From contig JAGVQJ010000033.1 of the NCBI GenBank assembly GCA_020051775.1, forward strand, positions 1 to 63,491: a stretch of DNA of 63,491 nucleotides, read 5' to 3'. A program made the position numbers and the translations under genes. The first letter of the stretch is position 1. Each line of letters opens with the position of its first letter. Below the pieces are notes generated by a model. It did not search any database, was not told where the DNA came from, and worked only from the letters and a program-made list of their open reading frames with translations. Shown here one piece after another: positions 48,143 through 57,707 of the stretch. The DNA comes from Calditrichota bacterium (lineage in GTDB: Bacteria; Electryoneota; B3-LCP).

Positions 48143-49144
48143 TCACTTACCAACATTTTTCAGTTTCTGATAAAGCTCTTTTTGTTCTGCCGTTAAATCC
48201 TTCGGAATGGTGACGATGACGTTGATCAAAAGATCGCCGCGACCACCCCCTTTACGCGGCAATCCCTTTCCCCGTACTCTCAGTTTTTTCCCAGAAATTG
48301 TGCCGGCTGGGAGTTGGAGAGCGATTCTCCCGGCGGGAGTATCGAATTCTAATTTCCCGCCTAACGCCGCCTGATAGTCTGGTGCTTCCAAATCCATTTC
48401 CAAATCCCGCCCCTTTATTCGGTATTTGGGGTGAGGTTTTACCTTTAATCGCACTAAGATATCCCCGCTCGGACCGATACCATCGGGGGAGGGATTTCCC
48501 TGCCCGGCCAGGCGAATCAGATCGCTGTCTCCCAAGCCTGCGGGGATCCGAATTTTAAAAGTCCGACGATGTGTGACTTTACCTGTACCTTTACACGCTG
48601 AGCAGGTTTGCGCATCGTTCCTGCCGAGGCCCTCGCAGTTTTCGCAACGCCGGGTGACACTGATGCGAATCTGCTTGGCTTTTGGTTCCAACAGATCTTC
48701 AACCATCAGTGGCAGTTCCACTTCAATATCCGAACCGCGTTCTCCATGCATTTGTGTTGATTGTGAACGCTCTCGGGCTCCGCGTCCAAATCGCCCCCAC
48801 AGAGCTTCAAATAAATCTTCGAACCCGCCAGATGTCGAGGAGGGCTCATCCCATCCACCAGTGAAAGGATCTTGACCGGAGGCGTCTCGCGGCTGCCCCC
48901 AGCCTGGCGGTGGGGCGTAGTCTCCACCGACAGAGCCGAAGAGATCGTACTGTTTGCGTCTCTGAGGATCGGAGAGAATACGATAAGCTTCACCCAGCTC
49001 TTTGAATTTCTCCTCTGCTTGGGTATTACCCTTATGCTTGTCGGGATGAAGATCACGAGCTCGGCGGCGGTAAGCCTTGTGAATCTCCTTTTGGTCGGCG
49101 CTCCGCGCCACCCCCAGTATATCGTAGTAATCTTTATTAGCCAT
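48143..49144 (-). CDS. DnaJ/CbpA-like J-domain chaperone with a reduced zinc finger
   Basis: The start is the ATG at 49144 (MANKDYYDILGV), with AAGGTG eight bases upstream; a GTG lies three codons earlier. The J-domain has HPD in RARDLHPDKHKG. A Gly-rich linker is followed by only two CxxCxGxG units (CENCEGLG, CSACKGTG) where DnaJ has four. The C-terminal substrate domain (GDILVRLKVKPHPKYRIKG) is normal. It may act with DnaK as a specialised co-chaperone. Confidence 0.88.
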   Translation of the reverse strand: MANKDYYDILGVARSADQKEIHKAYRRRARDLHPDKHKGNTQAEEKFKELGEAYRILSDPQRRKQYDLFGSVGGDYAPPPGWGQPRDASGQDPFTGGWDEPSSTSGGFEDLFEALWGRFGRGARERSQSTQMHGERGSDIEVELPLMVEDLLEPKAKQIRISVTRRCENCEGLGRNDAQTCSACKGTGKVTHRRTFKIRIPAGLGDSDLIRLAGQGNPSPDGIGPSGDILVRLKVKPHPKYRIKGRDLEMDLEAPDYQAALGGKLEFDTPAGRIALQLPAGTISGKKLRVRGKGLPRKGGGRGDLLINVIVTIPKDLTAEQKELYQKLKNVGK

Positions 49145-49164
49145 ATACTGCACACCTTGCGCAC

Positions 49165-49170
49165 ATTATA
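49165..49170 (-). promoter_or_regulatory. -10 box of the DnaJ-like gene
   Basis: TATAAT stands on the minus strand 20 bases before the start codon. I found no good -35 hexamer at 16-18 bases. The remaining region 49171-49439 (about 270 bases) contains no gene that I can support. Confidence 0.4.
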
Positions 49171-49439
49171 CGCGAATGCAATTTTTCCAGTTGGCAAATC
49201 TTCGAAAACAAAAGCGTTCTCTGTAATAATTTCCCTTCGGACTTTCAAGCGCTCAACCGTTTACGAAGGTAACTTTAGCACCATCTTTACGTATTTTTGA
49301 CATATGCAACAATTGCAACATCCATGCCTGAACAAGGTAGCGATTATTTGGGATTATCTACGGGTGAGTGTGCAAATTAATGCATTACAAAGGTAGGATG
49401 CCAAGCTTAACGGATCTAAAAGTGGAAATTCAAGAAGTC

Positions 49440-50876
49440 TCAATCATGAAAGTGAAAGTACCCATAATTTCGCAGACGCTTTAATCCCAATCTGATCATG
49501 GACAAATAACTTTCACCAGATTCGTGTTTGCAGCGGAAAAAATATCCGAGCAGGAAAATCCATTGATAGAGAAACAAGAGATTAAATTTTACTAATCTGC
49601 GAATCAAGGGGATTAAGCGTGGATGACGGACGCCGAAATAAAAAAGCTTCTGCAAGCGAACAACCTGAGAGATTTCGGGTTGATTCAATAAACTGCGAAA
49701 GAATATCGAACCGGGCATATCATCCGGTGTGTAGCCTTCCTTAAGGTAACCATGTTGTCGTGCTATCGCCTCAGTTCTTGTGCCGGGATGCGGTTGATAC
49801 AGGGAACACCAGGGATGATCGGTTTTAGCCCGGGCGTTCAATTCCATGGTTTGCAAGGCTTCGTCCAGGGTCTCCGTAGGACAACCTAACACATTGTAGG
49901 TTGTCACTCGAATCCCATAACGATGCAGCAATTCAACTGCATTGATAAACTGTTCATTGCTGAATTTCTTGCCCATAATTTCGTTGCGGACGCGGGGGTT
50001 GCCGGATTCCAATCCCATCAAGACCAGATGGCAGCAATTTTCGCTGAGTATTTTTACTATTTCCGGTTTTATCATATTCACACGGACCTGGCATTCGAAG
50101 GGGAGATTGATCTCCTTCTTGTAGCGGGGCAGGAATTCTTCCAACCAGGTCAAATCCGTCACATAAATGTCGTCATTGAAACAAACTCGATTCATGGGAT
50201 AGGCGGCTTTGCACAGGGTAAGTTCTTCCAATACATGATCAACCGAGAAGCGGCGGACCATACTCCTACCCTTGAGATTATAAAGCTTATGGAATTCCTG
50301 ATTAAAGCAGAAATAACAGTTGAAGAGGCACCCGCGTCCCGTCATGAACTGGCGGGAATGGATTTTCCGAAGAGAGTCATATTTGAGGTAAAAGCTGTGA
50401 TTGGGGACGGGATACTTATCGAGGTTGGCTTCTAAAGGGCGCACAGAATTGGCGATAACGGTTTCGCCTCTTTTGGTCCAAACATTGGGGATGGATATGT
50501 AGTCTTCGCCGCGATCATGGGCGTTCAGAAAGTCTACCAGGGCTTCTTCACCTTCGCCACGAATAACCACGTCAACTTCGGGTCGGTTTATGACATCGGG
50601 GTAATATGTGGCATAAGGCCCACCGAAGACCGTTCCTACGGCCAGGATTTCCTTAGCTTGTTGAGCAAGCCGGAGGCTCTCGTGGTGGACACTAATGACA
50701 GAGGAAAAACCCACCCAGTCCGGCTTGAACTCTTTCACTTTCGGCCAGAAAGCTTTACCTTCGCTGGCCTTAATCAAGACGTCTACGCGATGACCTTTCT
50801 CCTTTAGGTAACCGCACAAGGAAAGCACGCCTGGATATTCGAAAGGTGAATCGTGCAGAAAAAGAAAAGAAGCCAA
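49440..50876 (-). CDS. B12-binding-type radical SAM protein
   Basis: The 478-residue protein has a Rossmann-like N-terminal domain as in B12-binding radical SAM enzymes (FKPDWVGFSSVISVHH, VFGGPYATYYP, VVIRGEGEEALVDFL). The cluster motif GCLFNCYFC has Cys183, Cys187 and Cys190. The start is TTG with GGAG upstream. Such enzymes modify lipids, cofactors or natural products; substrate unknown. It stands alone, with 295 bases and 210 bases of intergenic DNA on either side. Confidence 0.85.
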   Translation of the reverse strand: MASFLFLHDSPFEYPGVLSLCGYLKEKGHRVDVLIKASEGKAFWPKVKEFKPDWVGFSSVISVHHESLRLAQQAKEILAVGTVFGGPYATYYPDVINRPEVDVVIRGEGEEALVDFLNAHDRGEDYISIPNVWTKRGETVIANSVRPLEANLDKYPVPNHSFYLKYDSLRKIHSRQFMTGRGCLFNCYFCFNQEFHKLYNLKGRSMVRRFSVDHVLEELTLCKAAYPMNRVCFNDDIYVTDLTWLEEFLPRYKKEINLPFECQVRVNMIKPEIVKILSENCCHLVLMGLESGNPRVRNEIMGKKFSNEQFINAVELLHRYGIRVTTYNVLGCPTETLDEALQTMELNARAKTDHPWCSLYQPHPGTRTEAIARQHGYLKEGYTPDDMPGSIFFRSLLNQPEISQVVRLQKLFYFGVRHPRLIPLIRRLVKFNLLFLYQWIFLLGYFFRCKHESGESYLSMIRLGLKRLRNYGYFHFHD

Positions 50877-51041
50877 GGTGCGATCTCCGCAATCTTCTTA
50901 ATCCGCAATCACCAAACTTTAGAGCATTGAGGCAGACAATTTAATTACGATAATTGCCAATTGCAAACATTATTTAACTATATTTTTAAGGATTGTTCAA
51001 CTCCTGTGTTAATATATATACGGTTAAAATTGAAACCAAAT

Positions 51042-51067
51042 AGCCCGGAACCTGGCGATTCCGGGCT
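51042..51067 (-). terminator. Terminator of the M16 operon
   Basis: AGCCCGGAA and TTCCGGGCT form a nine-base perfect stem with an eight-base loop; TATTTGGTTTC follows on the minus strand, TTTTAG on the plus strand. It lies 20 bases after the last M16 gene. Confidence 0.8.
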
Positions 51068-51086
51068 TTTTAGAGGGAAGTGACTA

Positions 51087-52532
51087 TCACTCGATTCCGA
51101 TTACCGTAACCGGAGCCAATCCTTTCAGCGATGATTCCACATCTTGCGCTTTGCTGACCACTACGATGTCAAGGTTGTCGGGATGTAAGTATTTCTCAGC
51201 CACGCGCCGAACTTCTGCAATGGTTACCGCCTCAATGCGGGAACGATACTTGGCGATGTAATCAGATCCTAAATTGTAAATCTCGATGTTCAAAAGCTGA
51301 CCGGCGATCTGGCTGGGGGTTTCGAAATTCATCGGGTAGCTGCCGGTTAAGTATGCTTTAGCTGCTTTCAATTCCTCTTCAGTAGGTCCTTCGACTTGAA
51401 ATTGCTTCACCAATTCACGCGAAGCCTTAATGGCGTCTGTCACGGAGGCGTTTTTAGTGAAAGTTTCAATAACGAACTCGCCAGGATGCATGCGCATGGC
51501 AAATCCAGAACTGATGCCGTAAGTCAGGCCCATTTTCGAACGGATTTCTTTCATTAATCGGGAAGAGAACCCGCCGCCACCCAAGATGTAGTTCATAACC
51601 ACCAGAGGAAAGTAATCCTCCGTCTGGCGGGAAACACCCAAATGACCCATACGGATCTGGGCCTGTGTGGCATCGGGTTTGTCAACAAGATGGATGTTCA
51701 GTCCCTGCGGTGGAGCCGGCATGGAAACACTCACTGAGGGTACGACACCTTGTTTCCAGTCGCCCAATACTTTCTGTGCCAAGTCGAAACCAGTTTCCGC
51801 ATCCACATCGCCTACCACTGCCAGAACGGCATTATTGGGGATGAAGATCAAACCATACTGTGCCAGAACGTCGTCACGGGAGAAAGACGCAACAGAAGTT
51901 TCGGTCCCTTCGATGGGCTGTGCGTAAGGGTAACCGCTGAAGAGCCAGCGGTTGAATTCCTTGTCGGCGAGGCTCTCCGGCTGGTCCTTGTCGGTTTCGA
52001 GGCTCGATAAGGTCTGCTGCCGCAGACGCTCGATTTCTTCTGTTGAAAAAGCTGGATGGAGCGCCACATCTCTGAACAGTTCAGCGACTGAAGATAAATA
52101 CTTTTTCAGAACAGTGGTCTCCACATAGGAAGCATCCCAGCCGGAGCTGGCGTTTAAGCTGCCACCCATAAAGTCAATTTTTTGCGCAATATCGGTAGCA
52201 GATAATGTTTCTGTACCCTTGTCCATCAAGCTTGTCGTAAACTGAGTCAGACCCGCCTTCCCGGTAGGATCGAAAAAGCTGCCGGCTTTGCACATCAGCC
52301 GCAGTGAAACTATGGGCAGTTCATGATGTTCCACCACGATGACCTTTAAACCGTTAGCAAACGTTTTTTGGTGAATTGGCGGAAGCACTACTGGTTTGGG
52401 TGGTTCCTCGGATTTAGGCTTGTAAGCCGGAACGACGTCCTTCCCTTTCCGGTTCCCATCTGCCCAGGTTGTCCCGTCGGCAAGAGTAACGATAAGCAGA
52501 CAAGCGAAGAAAGTGAAATTAAGGGTTTTCAT
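51087..52532 (-). CDS. Non-catalytic M16 family subunit
   Basis: The 481-residue protein has a signal peptide (to about residue 25) and an M16 fold (FANGLKVIVVEHHELPIVSLRL). In place of HxxEH it carries QFTTS (97-101, GLTQFTTSLMDKG), so it cannot bind the catalytic zinc. It follows an M16 gene with an intact motif by 41 bases, which fits a two-subunit M16B peptidase. GGAGG precedes the ATG. Confidence 0.88.
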   Translation of the reverse strand: MKTLNFTFFACLLIVTLADGTTWADGNRKGKDVVPAYKPKSEEPPKPVVLPPIHQKTFANGLKVIVVEHHELPIVSLRLMCKAGSFFDPTGKAGLTQFTTSLMDKGTETLSATDIAQKIDFMGGSLNASSGWDASYVETTVLKKYLSSVAELFRDVALHPAFSTEEIERLRQQTLSSLETDKDQPESLADKEFNRWLFSGYPYAQPIEGTETSVASFSRDDVLAQYGLIFIPNNAVLAVVGDVDAETGFDLAQKVLGDWKQGVVPSVSVSMPAPPQGLNIHLVDKPDATQAQIRMGHLGVSRQTEDYFPLVVMNYILGGGGFSSRLMKEIRSKMGLTYGISSGFAMRMHPGEFVIETFTKNASVTDAIKASRELVKQFQVEGPTEEELKAAKAYLTGSYPMNFETPSQIAGQLLNIEIYNLGSDYIAKYRSRIEAVTIAEVRRVAEKYLHPDNLDIVVVSKAQDVESSLKGLAPVTVIGIE

Positions 52533-52573
52533 GCTGGGTATCCTCCACCGGAGTACTCCGGTCGGTTAATCAT

Positions 52574-53932
52574 TTACTGTTGCGTCGGTTTTCCTTTTTC
52601 CGGGATCAGGATAACAGTGGTGCGATTTTCTGGTTTGAAATATCGCGCTGCAACTTCTGCGACTTTTTCGGAGGTGACGGCTTGATACTGCTCTGGTTCT
52701 TTGAACATGAGGCGCCAGTCATTGGCAAGGGTCTGGTAACTGGCCAACTGCAGTCCTTTGCGCATATTGGATTGCAGTCCCAGAAGAAAGTCGGCTTCGA
52801 CTTGATTCTTGGCCTTTTGCAGTTCTTCCGGTGTAGGCGGATTTTGAGCCAAGCCTTCGATTAAACTGAAAAGGACCTTTTTCCCTTCCTCGATATCCTT
52901 GCCGATATTCATCCCACAGTAGGCGTTGAATAAACCGGGGAACTGGTTTTCGTCAGCGGAACCTCCGGCATAAAGGGCCAATTGATCCTGGTAAACCATT
53001 TTCTGATAAATGCGGGAGCTCTCGCCATCCGATAATATCTTGGACGCCATGACCAAGGCAGGCATATCCGCAGTAGCGATAGCCGGGATGTGGTAACCGG
53101 CAAACAGCATGGGGAGCTGCGCGCGGCGATGCAGGTAGATGATGCGTTCACCTCGTTGGGCTGGTTCCACAGTCGGAACAGGTGGAGGCGGTTCTTGTTT
53201 GGGAATCCGGCCAAAATATCTCTCCATCAACTTGATCGCCTCGAGAGTATTAAAATCACCCACAATGACCGCCGTCGCATTGTTGGGGGCATAGTGGATA
53301 CGATGATATTCCTGGCAATCGTGCAAGGTGATGGCATCCAGATCCGACATCCAGCCGACGACCGGCCAGGTATAAGGATGAGCGACATAAGCATTGGTCA
53401 TCAACTGTTCAATGACGTCTCCGAAGGTATTGTTGTCGGTGCGCATACGTCTTTCTTCTTTGACCACTTCACGCTCAGAGGCCAGATTTTCAGCGGTAAT
53501 GGCGAGGTTCGCTTCGCGCTCGGCTTCCAGAGAAATGATCAATTCCAGCTTGTCAGCGGCAATATTCTCATAATACAGCGTCATGTCATTAGTCGTAAAA
53601 GCATTCAATCGCCCACCATTCGCTTGGACGATATTGGCATGTTCCTCTGGACCAAATTTGCGGCTCCCTTTGAACATCATGTGCTCAAACAAGTGGGAGA
53701 TACCGGTAATGCCGGGTCGTTCGTTGACCGATCCGACATGGTAGGCAACTTGTAATGTCACCACGGGAGCGCTGTGGTCTTCCCAGGTTAGAACCCGCAT
53801 CCCATTGGCCAGGAAGTGTTCTTCAATGCCCAGGGCGGTCGGATCCAAAAAATTCCTGGTCGGCGTCTCACCGGCCATAGCTGCCGCTAAAAAGCACAAA
53901 CTGAGCAGAAACGTGAGGGTAAAATTTTTCAT
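52574..53932 (-). CDS. Catalytic M16 family metallopeptidase
   Basis: The start is the ATG at 53932 (MKNFTLTFLL), with GGAG upstream; the open frame runs 12 codons longer. A signal peptide ends at LAAAMA. The inverted zinc motif is His80-LF-Glu83-His84 (GISHLFEHMMFKG). The downstream Glu lies in EREVVKEERRM. It probably pairs with the non-catalytic M16 subunit and works in the periplasm. Confidence 0.92.
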   Translation of the reverse strand: MKNFTLTFLLSLCFLAAAMAGETPTRNFLDPTALGIEEHFLANGMRVLTWEDHSAPVVTLQVAYHVGSVNERPGITGISHLFEHMMFKGSRKFGPEEHANIVQANGGRLNAFTTNDMTLYYENIAADKLELIISLEAEREANLAITAENLASEREVVKEERRMRTDNNTFGDVIEQLMTNAYVAHPYTWPVVGWMSDLDAITLHDCQEYHRIHYAPNNATAVIVGDFNTLEAIKLMERYFGRIPKQEPPPPVPTVEPAQRGERIIYLHRRAQLPMLFAGYHIPAIATADMPALVMASKILSDGESSRIYQKMVYQDQLALYAGGSADENQFPGLFNAYCGMNIGKDIEEGKKVLFSLIEGLAQNPPTPEELQKAKNQVEADFLLGLQSNMRKGLQLASYQTLANDWRLMFKEPEQYQAVTSEKVAEVAARYFKPENRTTVILIPEKGKPTQQ

Positions 53933-53979
53933 AGCGTCTCCAAGTTTATCAGCGTCGGTGAAGGTCACGACGACTGAAA

Positions 53980-55182
53980 TTATTTCTTGTTTAACTCAGC
54001 TATTTGAAGGTTAAGTAGATCCACCACGTCAGGGCGATAACCCAGGTGGCGATATTTTATCCGGCCGGTTTGATCCACCACAAACAGCGTCGGGATACCG
54101 GACACGTCGTAGTCTTTGCCGGTATTCTCAGTGTAAAGCACGGGAAAGGTGTACTTCTTCTCGGTAATGAACGGCGCTACCTTTCCCGTATCCTTATCAG
54201 TGGAAATGGCCAGCAATTCGATTCCCTGCTCTTTCCACCGTGGGTAAGCAGCCTGTAGCAACGGTAATTCCCGTTTACAGGGCCCACACCAGGTGGCCCA
54301 AAAGTCAACCAAAACAATCCGACCTTTATAGTCGGATAACCTTACAGTGTTTCCGTTCAAATCGCGCAGTTCGAATTCTGACGCCGGAAGATTTAGTTTT
54401 TCCTTCACCAGGCGAGCATAATTATCTTGGCGAAGTTCTGCCAGGCGATTGGCGACATAGACGTCTCTACCTTCGCTGGAGCCATGCAGCATGGTATAAG
54501 CTTCATCTATAATCGTCTTGAGGGCAGTGTTTTCATTTCCGCCCATTTCAAGGAGTGCTTTCAGTGACCAATCCAGCGTCTCAGATGGTTTGTGCATCTG
54601 CCAAAAACTTTGGGCCAGATGCAAGTAGATTTCAGGATCGTCCGCCAGAGAATCTGCTTTGGTCAAAGCTTCCAGTGCCTTCTTCGGCTCCTTCTGCTTC
54701 AAGTAGACGTATCCCTGGGTATCCAGAAAGTATCCCATCGTTGACGTTTGTCTCTCTTGCCATGCTACCGCTGAACGGTCCGGGGGCGAAGGTAATAATA
54801 TCTTCTCCCGCTGCGCGCTTACCGCTAATTGGCTATATATCAGAGCCTTAGCAAGCGCGGTATCAGCTTGAGCTAAAGCGTAAGCGAGAGTGTTCAAGGC
54901 TTCGGGCGGTGGAGGCAATAGTTTGGCCAGCAGTTCACCGAGGCGCACAAGGTCTGCATGCCTGTGATTTTCGCTCAACAGCTCGGCGAATTCTCCGGCA
55001 GCGGTGGAATAAAGCGAGTCACCGTGAGCTTGGTTTATGTATTGCCAGTAAAGATCAACAGCCTGCGTCGTGTTGTCGGTTGCCCGCGCTTGTGTGAGGA
55101 GGGGATTGATCTCTGCGTTCGCGCACAAAGAAACGGCAAACGCCGATAGAACCAGGCAGGTGATCAAGTGTAAGTATTTCAT
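53980..55182 (-). CDS. TlpA-like thioredoxin with TPR-like N-terminal half
   Basis: The start is the ATG at 55182, with AGGAT upstream. A signal peptide ends near LCANA. Residues about 30-250 are helical repeats (GYVYLKQKEPKKALEALTKADSLADDP). The C-terminal half is a TlpA/ResA-type thioredoxin with WCGPC in VDFWATWCGPCKRELPLL and a cis-Pro motif SGIPTLFVV. It probably acts on periplasmic disulfides. It lies between the SppA fusion (19 bases) and the M16 pair. Confidence 0.88.
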   Translation of the reverse strand: MKYLHLITCLVLSAFAVSLCANAEINPLLTQARATDNTTQAVDLYWQYINQAHGDSLYSTAAGEFAELLSENHRHADLVRLGELLAKLLPPPPEALNTLAYALAQADTALAKALIYSQLAVSAQREKILLPSPPDRSAVAWQERQTSTMGYFLDTQGYVYLKQKEPKKALEALTKADSLADDPEIYLHLAQSFWQMHKPSETLDWSLKALLEMGGNENTALKTIIDEAYTMLHGSSEGRDVYVANRLAELRQDNYARLVKEKLNLPASEFELRDLNGNTVRLSDYKGRIVLVDFWATWCGPCKRELPLLQAAYPRWKEQGIELLAISTDKDTGKVAPFITEKKYTFPVLYTENTGKDYDVSGIPTLFVVDQTGRIKYRHLGYRPDVVDLLNLQIAELNKK

Positions 55183-55201
55183 TACCATCCTACTAATTAG
55201 A

Positions 55202-57679
55202 CTACTTTATTTCAATTTTACAGGGCATGAGCAGCAGAGGTTGTCCGTCGTATATTTCCAAAGTCAGTTCCAGAGGTTCAAGAGCCTCCGTTAGTGCCTT
55301 AGGCATAGGAGGATGAAAGAAGGCGCCGATTCCACTGGCCATTTGCACCAGGAAGGATGGTTGTTTGGGATAAAACTCGAGGTTCATCGGGGCGCCCTCT
55401 TCTATTCCCAGTTTGCCTCGGATAATCTCGAAAGCCAGATCCATGCCGCCCAGCAGATCCACCAGTCCGCGATCTTTGGCCTGACTGCCGGTCCACACAC
55501 GGCCGGCGCCGATGGAATCCACTGCCGCTTTGGACATACCGCGCAGATCGGCTACCTTGCCGATGAAATCATCGTAAAAGTTTCTAATGGCCTCTTGCAT
55601 CATTTCCAGTTCCGGATCAGTCATGGGCCGGTCGGTGGATAAAGCGTCGGCGTGTTCACCGCGTTTGAAGGTATGTGTGTTCAAGTGGATTTTCTTATAA
55701 GTGCCTTCGAAATTCGGCTTCAGGAAGATGACTCCTATGGAACCAGTAATGGTGCCGGGTTCAGCGATGATGGTATCCGCCGCTACGGAAATGTAATAGC
55801 CTCCCGATCCAGCCACGTTTCCCATGGATACAATAATCGGTTTGCGGTTTTTCTTATCCTCAGTAGTACGTAAAACTTCGCGATAAATGATATCGGAGGC
55901 GATACCAGATCCGCCAGGGGAGTCCACGCGCAGGATGATAGCGTCAATGGTATGATCTTCGCGAGCAGTACGAATGGCCTTGGCGATAGTCTCTGCTCCC
56001 ATATACGTCCCGCCGAAGAAACCCGATCCGCTGTTACCCGACACGATCGCTCCTTCGGCATAAATTACGGCAACTTTAGGCGTGCGAATGTCAGGCCACT
56101 CTTGTTCGTATTCTTCCATAGCCCAATAACGGTGATCACTCACCAGATGATATTTGCTGTCCTTCAAAGTTTTGGTGATCTCATCATAGTAATGCAGGGA
56201 GTCCACGAGACCGGCCTCCAGAGCACGATGAGTGTCATAAGGCCCCGCGTCAATTTTGGCCTGGACTTCCTCGACTGTCCAGTCCCGACCTTCGCCGAGG
56301 CGCGTCAATATCTGCTGGTAGATGTCATCGAGAAGCCAGTTGAACATCTCGGCCTCGGCGGGAGGAGTGTCCTCGAACGCGAAAGCATTTCCTGCTGTCT
56401 TATAGTCTCCTACCCGAATCAACTGAATCCCGACTCCCAACTTGTCCAAAGTACCTTTATAGTATTGCAGGGTTGCCGCCAGACCATGCAGGTCTACAAA
56501 TCCGACCGGAAGCAGATGGATCTCATCGCAAACTGTGGCGAGATAATATTCGCTTTGCGTGTAGTCTTCAGACCAGGCAATCAATTTTTTCCCAGCGGCT
56601 TTGAATTCTTCCAAAGCCCGGCGGAGTTGCTGCATCTGCGCCAATCCGATCTCCACGCCATTGAAGTTGATGAGCAAGCCATCTACGCGAGGATCGTCGG
56701 CATAGGCTTGAATTTCGTTACGCAACTGCTGGAGGGTTTTCCCTTTTTTACCCCATTGAATCAGGGTAAAAGGCGGCTCAGCCTCCAAAATTGCGCCTTC
56801 CAGACTGACTTCAACGATTTGGTGTGATGGTGGCGAGAAAATGTTGGGTTGACGAGCAGAAGTCAGATGCGCGTAAGCCACGCTCATGGGGCGATCCCCG
56901 TTCTGATCCATGAGGCGATAGTTTCCCACACCGAGATTATCTACGGCCAATTTCACGCCAATACCCAAGTACTTGCTTTTAAAACGATAATCGCCAGTCA
57001 GTCGGAAGCCATCAAAAAGTGAAAGATCCGCCAACAATCGGGGATCGAGATTGTCGCCATAATCATATCCCCCTTGGCCGGCGACACTGGCTCGCTTCGT
57101 GAATAACACATCACCAGCTAGAGTTAAACGGTGCCCAATGGGGCGCACGGCCAATGAAGCCCCATAGCTGCGGTAGGTGTTCACCCCGTTACGATTGGGT
57201 TCGTTAAGGTCATAAATCACGGAGCCCAAGCTTAAGAAAGGCAACGGCCGGTAACCCAAACCGACATTCCAACTGGACTGCCAGTCCACGACTCGGTACC
57301 ATTCATGACTGAGTCCGAAATACAACCCGCTTCCCAAGCTGAATCCGGAACCCAGCGTGTAGCGATTGAAATGCTGCGGGCCGTCATTGGCGAATTCGCC
57401 CGTGAAACCCAGACCGCCCAACTTTATCGCCAATCCCATGCTGTTGTTGGTGATGGAATCCTGCCCAGTGAGGTAAGGATACAAGAAATACGCTTCGACG
57501 CCACCGCGAAAACCTAAAAAAGCAGGATTTACTCGTGTAGCGAGGGCATCGTCGGTAACAGAGATAGAGCTTGATGGAAAAGTTATCATTTCGGTAGTGT
57601 CCGACGGTGCACTAAAGGCTGTATAAAATGGGTAGATGGAAATCACACCCAAGATCAGCAGGAAGCAGCATTTTCTCAT
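55202..57679 (-). CDS. SppA-type peptidase with an N-terminal barrel-like domain
   Basis: The 825-residue protein has a signal peptide. Residues about 30-280 form beta strands like those of PorV-type barrels (DDALATRVNPAFLGF, YLGIGVKLAVDNLG). Then come two SppA halves: catalytic Lys427 in VGDYKTAGNAF and Ser625 in MGNVAGSGGYYIS, as in E. coli SppA. Normal SppA degrades leftover signal peptides at the inner membrane. Here the extra domain would put it at or in the outer membrane. AGGAG precedes the ATG. Confidence 0.88.
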   Translation of the reverse strand: MRKCCFLLILGVISIYPFYTAFSAPSDTTEMITFPSSSISVTDDALATRVNPAFLGFRGGVEAYFLYPYLTGQDSITNNSMGLAIKLGGLGFTGEFANDGPQHFNRYTLGSGFSLGSGLYFGLSHEWYRVVDWQSSWNVGLGYRPLPFLSLGSVIYDLNEPNRNGVNTYRSYGASLAVRPIGHRLTLAGDVLFTKRASVAGQGGYDYGDNLDPRLLADLSLFDGFRLTGDYRFKSKYLGIGVKLAVDNLGVGNYRLMDQNGDRPMSVAYAHLTSARQPNIFSPPSHQIVEVSLEGAILEAEPPFTLIQWGKKGKTLQQLRNEIQAYADDPRVDGLLINFNGVEIGLAQMQQLRRALEEFKAAGKKLIAWSEDYTQSEYYLATVCDEIHLLPVGFVDLHGLAATLQYYKGTLDKLGVGIQLIRVGDYKTAGNAFAFEDTPPAEAEMFNWLLDDIYQQILTRLGEGRDWTVEEVQAKIDAGPYDTHRALEAGLVDSLHYYDEITKTLKDSKYHLVSDHRYWAMEEYEQEWPDIRTPKVAVIYAEGAIVSGNSGSGFFGGTYMGAETIAKAIRTAREDHTIDAIILRVDSPGGSGIASDIIYREVLRTTEDKKNRKPIIVSMGNVAGSGGYYISVAADTIIAEPGTITGSIGVIFLKPNFEGTYKKIHLNTHTFKRGEHADALSTDRPMTDPELEMMQEAIRNFYDDFIGKVADLRGMSKAAVDSIGAGRVWTGSQAKDRGLVDLLGGMDLAFEIIRGKLGIEEGAPMNLEFYPKQPSFLVQMASGIGAFFHPPMPKALTEALEPLELTLEIYDGQPLLLMPCKIEIK

Positions 57680-57707
57680 CGTAGTCTCCTAAGGAAGGGA
57701 TATTCTA

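Noticed and set aside
49305..49317. Palindrome TGCAA-CAA-TTGCA upstream of the DnaJ-like gene
   Set aside because: Five-base arms in A/T-rich DNA are expected by chance, and it does not sit at a promoter that I can define.
55952..56827. Open frame of about 291 codons on the plus strand inside the SppA fusion gene
   Set aside because: The minus-strand SppA has catalytic Lys and Ser and conserved motifs; the plus-strand translation shows none.
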